Shown here: piece by piece, positions 6,229 through 8,743 of the stretch
Numbering within the stretch: position 1 is the stretch's first letter
Layout of the letters: each line of letters opens with the position of its first letter
From: Desulfovibrio sp.
GTDB lineage: Bacteria; Desulfobacterota; Desulfovibrionia; Desulfovibrionales; Desulfovibrionaceae
Assembly (NCBI GenBank): GCA_022837365.1
Contig: JALHHV010000054.1
Coordinates: 1 to 8,743 of the forward strand
Direction of reading: 5' to 3'
Length of the DNA: 8,743 bases
Program-made: the position numbers and the translations under genes
The notes under the pieces: generated by a model
What the model was told of the DNA's origin: nothing
The model's database searches: none
What the model saw: the letters and a program-made list of their open reading frames with translations, nothing else

Positions 6229-6256
6229 TTGACAACGGGAATCGGGTCACTAGTTT
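6229..6256 (+). promoter_or_regulatory. Candidate lon promoter
   Basis: A perfect -35 hexamer TTGACA (6229-6234), a 16-base spacer, then TAGTTT (6251-6256) as a moderate -10. The short AT-richer stretch stands out in GC-rich surroundings. The transcript would begin near 6263 and have a leader of about 90 bases. This suggests that lon can be expressed apart from clpPX. I do not see a clear heat-shock sigma-32 promoter here. Confidence 0.5.
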
Positions 6257-6291
6257 GTGTGCATTGTGCCCCGTCTCGCACGCGGGGCTCC

Positions 6292-6336
6292 CGCGCCCCC
6301 TTCCGGCGCGCGGGCACCCGGCGGCCCCTGCCGCCG
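6292..6336 (+). other. Tandem GC hairpins in the lon leader
   Basis: CGCGCC (6292-6297) pairs with GGCGCG (6305-6310) around CCCTTCC. CGGCGG (6319-6324) pairs with CCGCCG (6331-6336) around CCCCTG. The second ends four bases before the GGAGG ribosome binding site (6341-6345), so it could affect ribosome access. There is no T-run, so neither is a terminator. Confidence 0.4.
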
Positions 6337-6350
6337 TTCTGGAGGAATGA

Positions 6351-8743
6351 ATGAGCGATTTCGACGTTGATGGCGAAAAGGCCCGTCCAGTCCTGGACCT
6401 GCCGCTGATGTCGCTGCGCGAGGTGGTGATGTTCCCGCGCTCCATCGTGCCCCTGTTCGTGGGGCGCGAGGCGTCCATCCGGGCCATCGAGAACGCCATC
6501 TCCGATTACGGCAAGAAGATATTCCTGGTGGCCCAGCGTGAGCCCGAAGTGGAAAAGCCCGGCGCCGAGGACCTCTTCGAGGTCGGCACCGTCAGCAAGA
6601 TCCTGCAACTGCTGCGCCTGCCCGACGGCACCATCAAGGTGCTGTTCGAAGGGCTGTACCGCGCCCGGTGGGAAGCCCTTGGCGAAGAAGGCGGCGAGGG
6701 CGACTTTCCCCGCGCCTCCATCCTGCCCCTGCGCGAATCCGACGCCCTGACCGCCGAGTCCGAGGCCCTGGTGCGCGCCACGCAGGAAGCCCTTGAGGAA
6801 TACAGCAAGATCAACAAGAAGCTGGCGCAGGAAACCCTGCTGGCCATCACCGCCATCAACACGGCGGGGCGTCTGGCCGACGCGGTGATGCCCCACCTGA
6901 AGGTGGACTACCGCAAGAAGCAGGAAGTGCTGGAACTGGAAGACCCGGTGGTGCGCCTGGAAAAGGTGTACGAGCTGCTCCAGGGCGAGATCGCCATCTC
7001 GTCCATGGAAAAGCGCATCAAGAACCGCGTCAAGAACCAGATGGAGCGCAACCAGCGCGAGTACTACCTGAACGAGCAGATCAAGGCCATCCACAAGGAG
7101 ATGGGCCGCGAGGAAGACCCCCAGGCAGAGGTCAACGAGCTTGAACAGCGCCTGGCCGAGAAGAACATGCCCGACGAGGCGCGCGAGAAGGCCCTGCGCG
7201 AGATGAAGAAGCTGCGCCAGATGCCGCCCTCGTCCGCCGAGTACACCGTGGTGCGCAACTACGTGGACTGGATTCTCGACCTGCCGTGGAACACCCTGAA
7301 GGAAACAGAGATCGACATCGAGAAGGCCCGCGCCGTGCTCGACGCCGACCACTACGGCCTGGAAAAGCCCAAGGAGCGCATCCTTGAATATCTGGCCGTC
7401 CAGAAGCTGGTGAACCGCCTGAAGGGTCCCATCCTGTGCCTTGTCGGCCCCCCCGGCGTGGGCAAGACCTCGCTGGCGAAATCGGTGGCCAGGGCCACCG
7501 GGCGCGAGTTCGTGCGCCTTTCGCTTGGCGGCGTGCGCGACGAGGCCGAAATCCGCGGCCACCGGCGCACCTACGTGGGCGCGCTGCCCGGCAAGATCAT
7601 CCAGTCGCTGAAGCGGGTGAAGTTCAACAACCCCCTGTTCTGCCTGGACGAAATCGACAAGATGAGCATGGACTTCCGGGGGGACCCCTCGGCCGCCCTG
7701 CTGGAAGTGCTGGACCCCGAGCAGAACAACACCTTCAACGACCACTACCTGGACATGGATTACGACCTGTCGCAGGTGTTCTTCATCACCACGGCCAACA
7801 GCCTGCACTCCATCCCCCTGCCGTTGCAGGACCGCATGGAGATCATCCGGCTGCCCGGCTACCTCGAGACGGAAAAGCGCCGCATCGCGCGCGAATTCCT
7901 GCTGCCCAAGCAGATCGAGGCGCACGGCATCAAGCCCGAGAACGTGAGGATGTCGGACAACGCCGTGCTGGAGATGATCCGCACCTACACCCGCGAGGCG
8001 GGCGTGCGCAATCTGGAGCGCGAACTGGCGGGCGTGTGCCGCAAGGCGGCCATGCAGATCGTGGAGGCCGACGACCTGGACAAGGTGGTCACCGTCACCC
8101 GGCAGAACCTGCCCCAGTTCCTGGGCGTGAAGAAGTTCCGCTACGGCGAGCGCGAGGCCAACCCGCAGGTGGGCGTGACCACCGGCCTTGCCTGGACCGA
8201 GCTTGGCGGCGAACTGCTGATGGTGGAAACCGCCCTCATGCCCGGCACCGGCAAGGTGGTCATCACCGGCAAGCTCGGCGAGGTCATGACCGAATCGGCC
8301 AAGGCCGCGCTGTCCTACGTGCGCTCGCGGTCCAACATGTTCGGCCTGCGCAGCGACTTCCACAAGGACATCGACATCCACGTGCACGTGCCCGAAGGCG
8401 CCACCCCCAAGGACGGCCCCTCGGCCGGCATCACCCTGGCCACCTCGCTGGTCTCGGCGCTGCTGGGCGTGCCGGTGCGCAACGACGTGGCCATGACCGG
8501 CGAGATCACCCTGCGCGGCCGCGTGCTGCCCATCGGGGGGCTGCGCGAAAAGCTGCTGGCCGCCCACCGGGGCCTTATCACCAAGGTGCTCGTGCCGCGC
8601 GACAACAAGAAGGACCTCAAGGAAGTGCCCGACGAAATCCTGAAGGACCTCACCATCACCTTCGTGGACCACGTGGACGAAGTGCTGCCCCTGGCCCTGG
8701 AAGGCGAGGCCGAAGCCATCTTCTCCGGCCGCGCCGACGAAGG
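6351..8743 (+). CDS. lon: Lon protease (ATP-dependent, LonA type), C-terminus cut by the window edge
   Basis: Cytosolic homo-oligomeric AAA+ serine protease that removes damaged and some regulatory proteins. 797 complete codons are present without a stop, already longer than E. coli Lon (784), so only a short tail is missing. The N-terminal LAN domain starts near [13 protein letters not shown] and runs to about residue 210. A coiled linker follows ([12 protein letters not shown] from about 236). Walker A is G-P-P-G-V-G-K-T (366-373), and Walker B ends in D433-E434. The protease domain has the Ser-Lys dyad S691 (in P-K-D-G-P-S-A-G) and K734 (in G-G-L-R-E-K-L). The last visible residues are acidic and alanine-rich. 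Start 6351 has GGAGG (6341-6345) at five bases. An ATG four bases earlier, in another frame, stops after seven codons. Lon is separated from clpX by a hairpin and its own candidate promoter. Confidence 0.96.
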   Translation, partial: MSDFDVDGEKARPVLDLPLMSLREVVMFPRSIVPLFVGREASIRAIENAISDYGKKIFLVAQREPEVEKPGAEDLFEVGTVSKILQLLRLPDGTIKVLFEGLYRARWEALGEEGGEGDFPRASILPLRESDALTAESEALVRATQEALEEYSKINKKLAQETLLAITAINTAGRLADAVMPHLKVDYRKKQEVLELEDPVVRLEKVYELLQGEIAISSMEKRIKNRVKNQMERNQREYYLNEQIKAIHKEMGREEDPQAEVNELEQRLAEKNMPDEAREKALREMKKLRQMPPSSAEYTVVRNYVDWILDLPWNTLKETEIDIEKARAVLDADHYGLEKPKERILEYLAVQKLVNRLKGPILCLVGPPGVGKTSLAKSVARATGREFVRLSLGGVRDEAEIRGHRRTYVGALPGKIIQSLKRVKFNNPLFCLDEIDKMSMDFRGDPSAALLEVLDPEQNNTFNDHYLDMDYDLSQVFFITTANSLHSIPLPLQDRMEIIRLPGYLETEKRRIAREFLLPKQIEAHGIKPENVRMSDNAVLEMIRTYTREAGVRNLERELAGVCRKAAMQIVEADDLDKVVTVTRQNLPQFLGVKKFRYGEREANPQVGVTTGLAWTELGGELLMVETALMPGTGKVVITGKLGEVMTESAKAALSYVRSRSNMFGLRSDFHKDIDIHVHVPEGATPKDGPSAGITLATSLVSALLGVPVRNDVAMTGEITLRGRVLPIGGLREKLLAAHRGLITKVLVPRDNKKDLKEVPDEILKDLTITFVDHVDEVLPLALEGEAEAIFSGRADE

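Overview
The window is about two-thirds G+C, densely coding and chromosomal, with no mobile element, CRISPR array or phage gene. Gene content and protein style fit a Desulfovibrio-like sulfate-reducing deltaproteobacterium (Desulfovibrionaceae). Two things point that way: a selenophosphate synthetase with an in-frame UGA at its catalytic position, and a tRNA-Leu - tig - clpP - clpX - lon order that I recall from that group. This is inference from memory, not a search.

Left, minus strand (18-2026): a LysR-type regulator overlaps selD by four bases (ATGA), so the two probably form one translationally coupled unit. selD starts at 1070, not at the GTG at 1016 that ends the uninterrupted frame. 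Codon 15 is UGA, exactly where the family has its catalytic Cys/Sec, and a long hairpin follows it directly, as expected of a bacterial SECIS element. Naive gene calling loses the catalytic N-terminus. The regulator probably controls selenium-related genes.

Centre (2027-2418): an intergenic region with the regulator promoter, a perfect 11-bp inverted repeat beside it, a structured leader and a class II tRNA-Leu(UAG) on the plus strand. The trigger factor gene follows 75 bp after the tRNA, with no obvious promoter of its own.

Right, plus strand (2419-8743): a proteostasis cluster. Trigger factor (tig) ends in a strong intrinsic terminator. After a 496-bp spacer rich in inverted repeats come clpP and clpX, 7 bp apart, encoding the peptidase and the unfoldase of one protease. 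A GNRA-capped hairpin and a consensus -35 separate them from lon, which runs off the right edge with 797 complete codons and no stop. Together these genes cover co-translational folding (Tig) and ATP-dependent degradation (ClpXP, Lon).

The protein families are known ones. The most notable content is the selenoprotein SelD with its recoding hairpin, and the regulatory DNA around the LysR gene.
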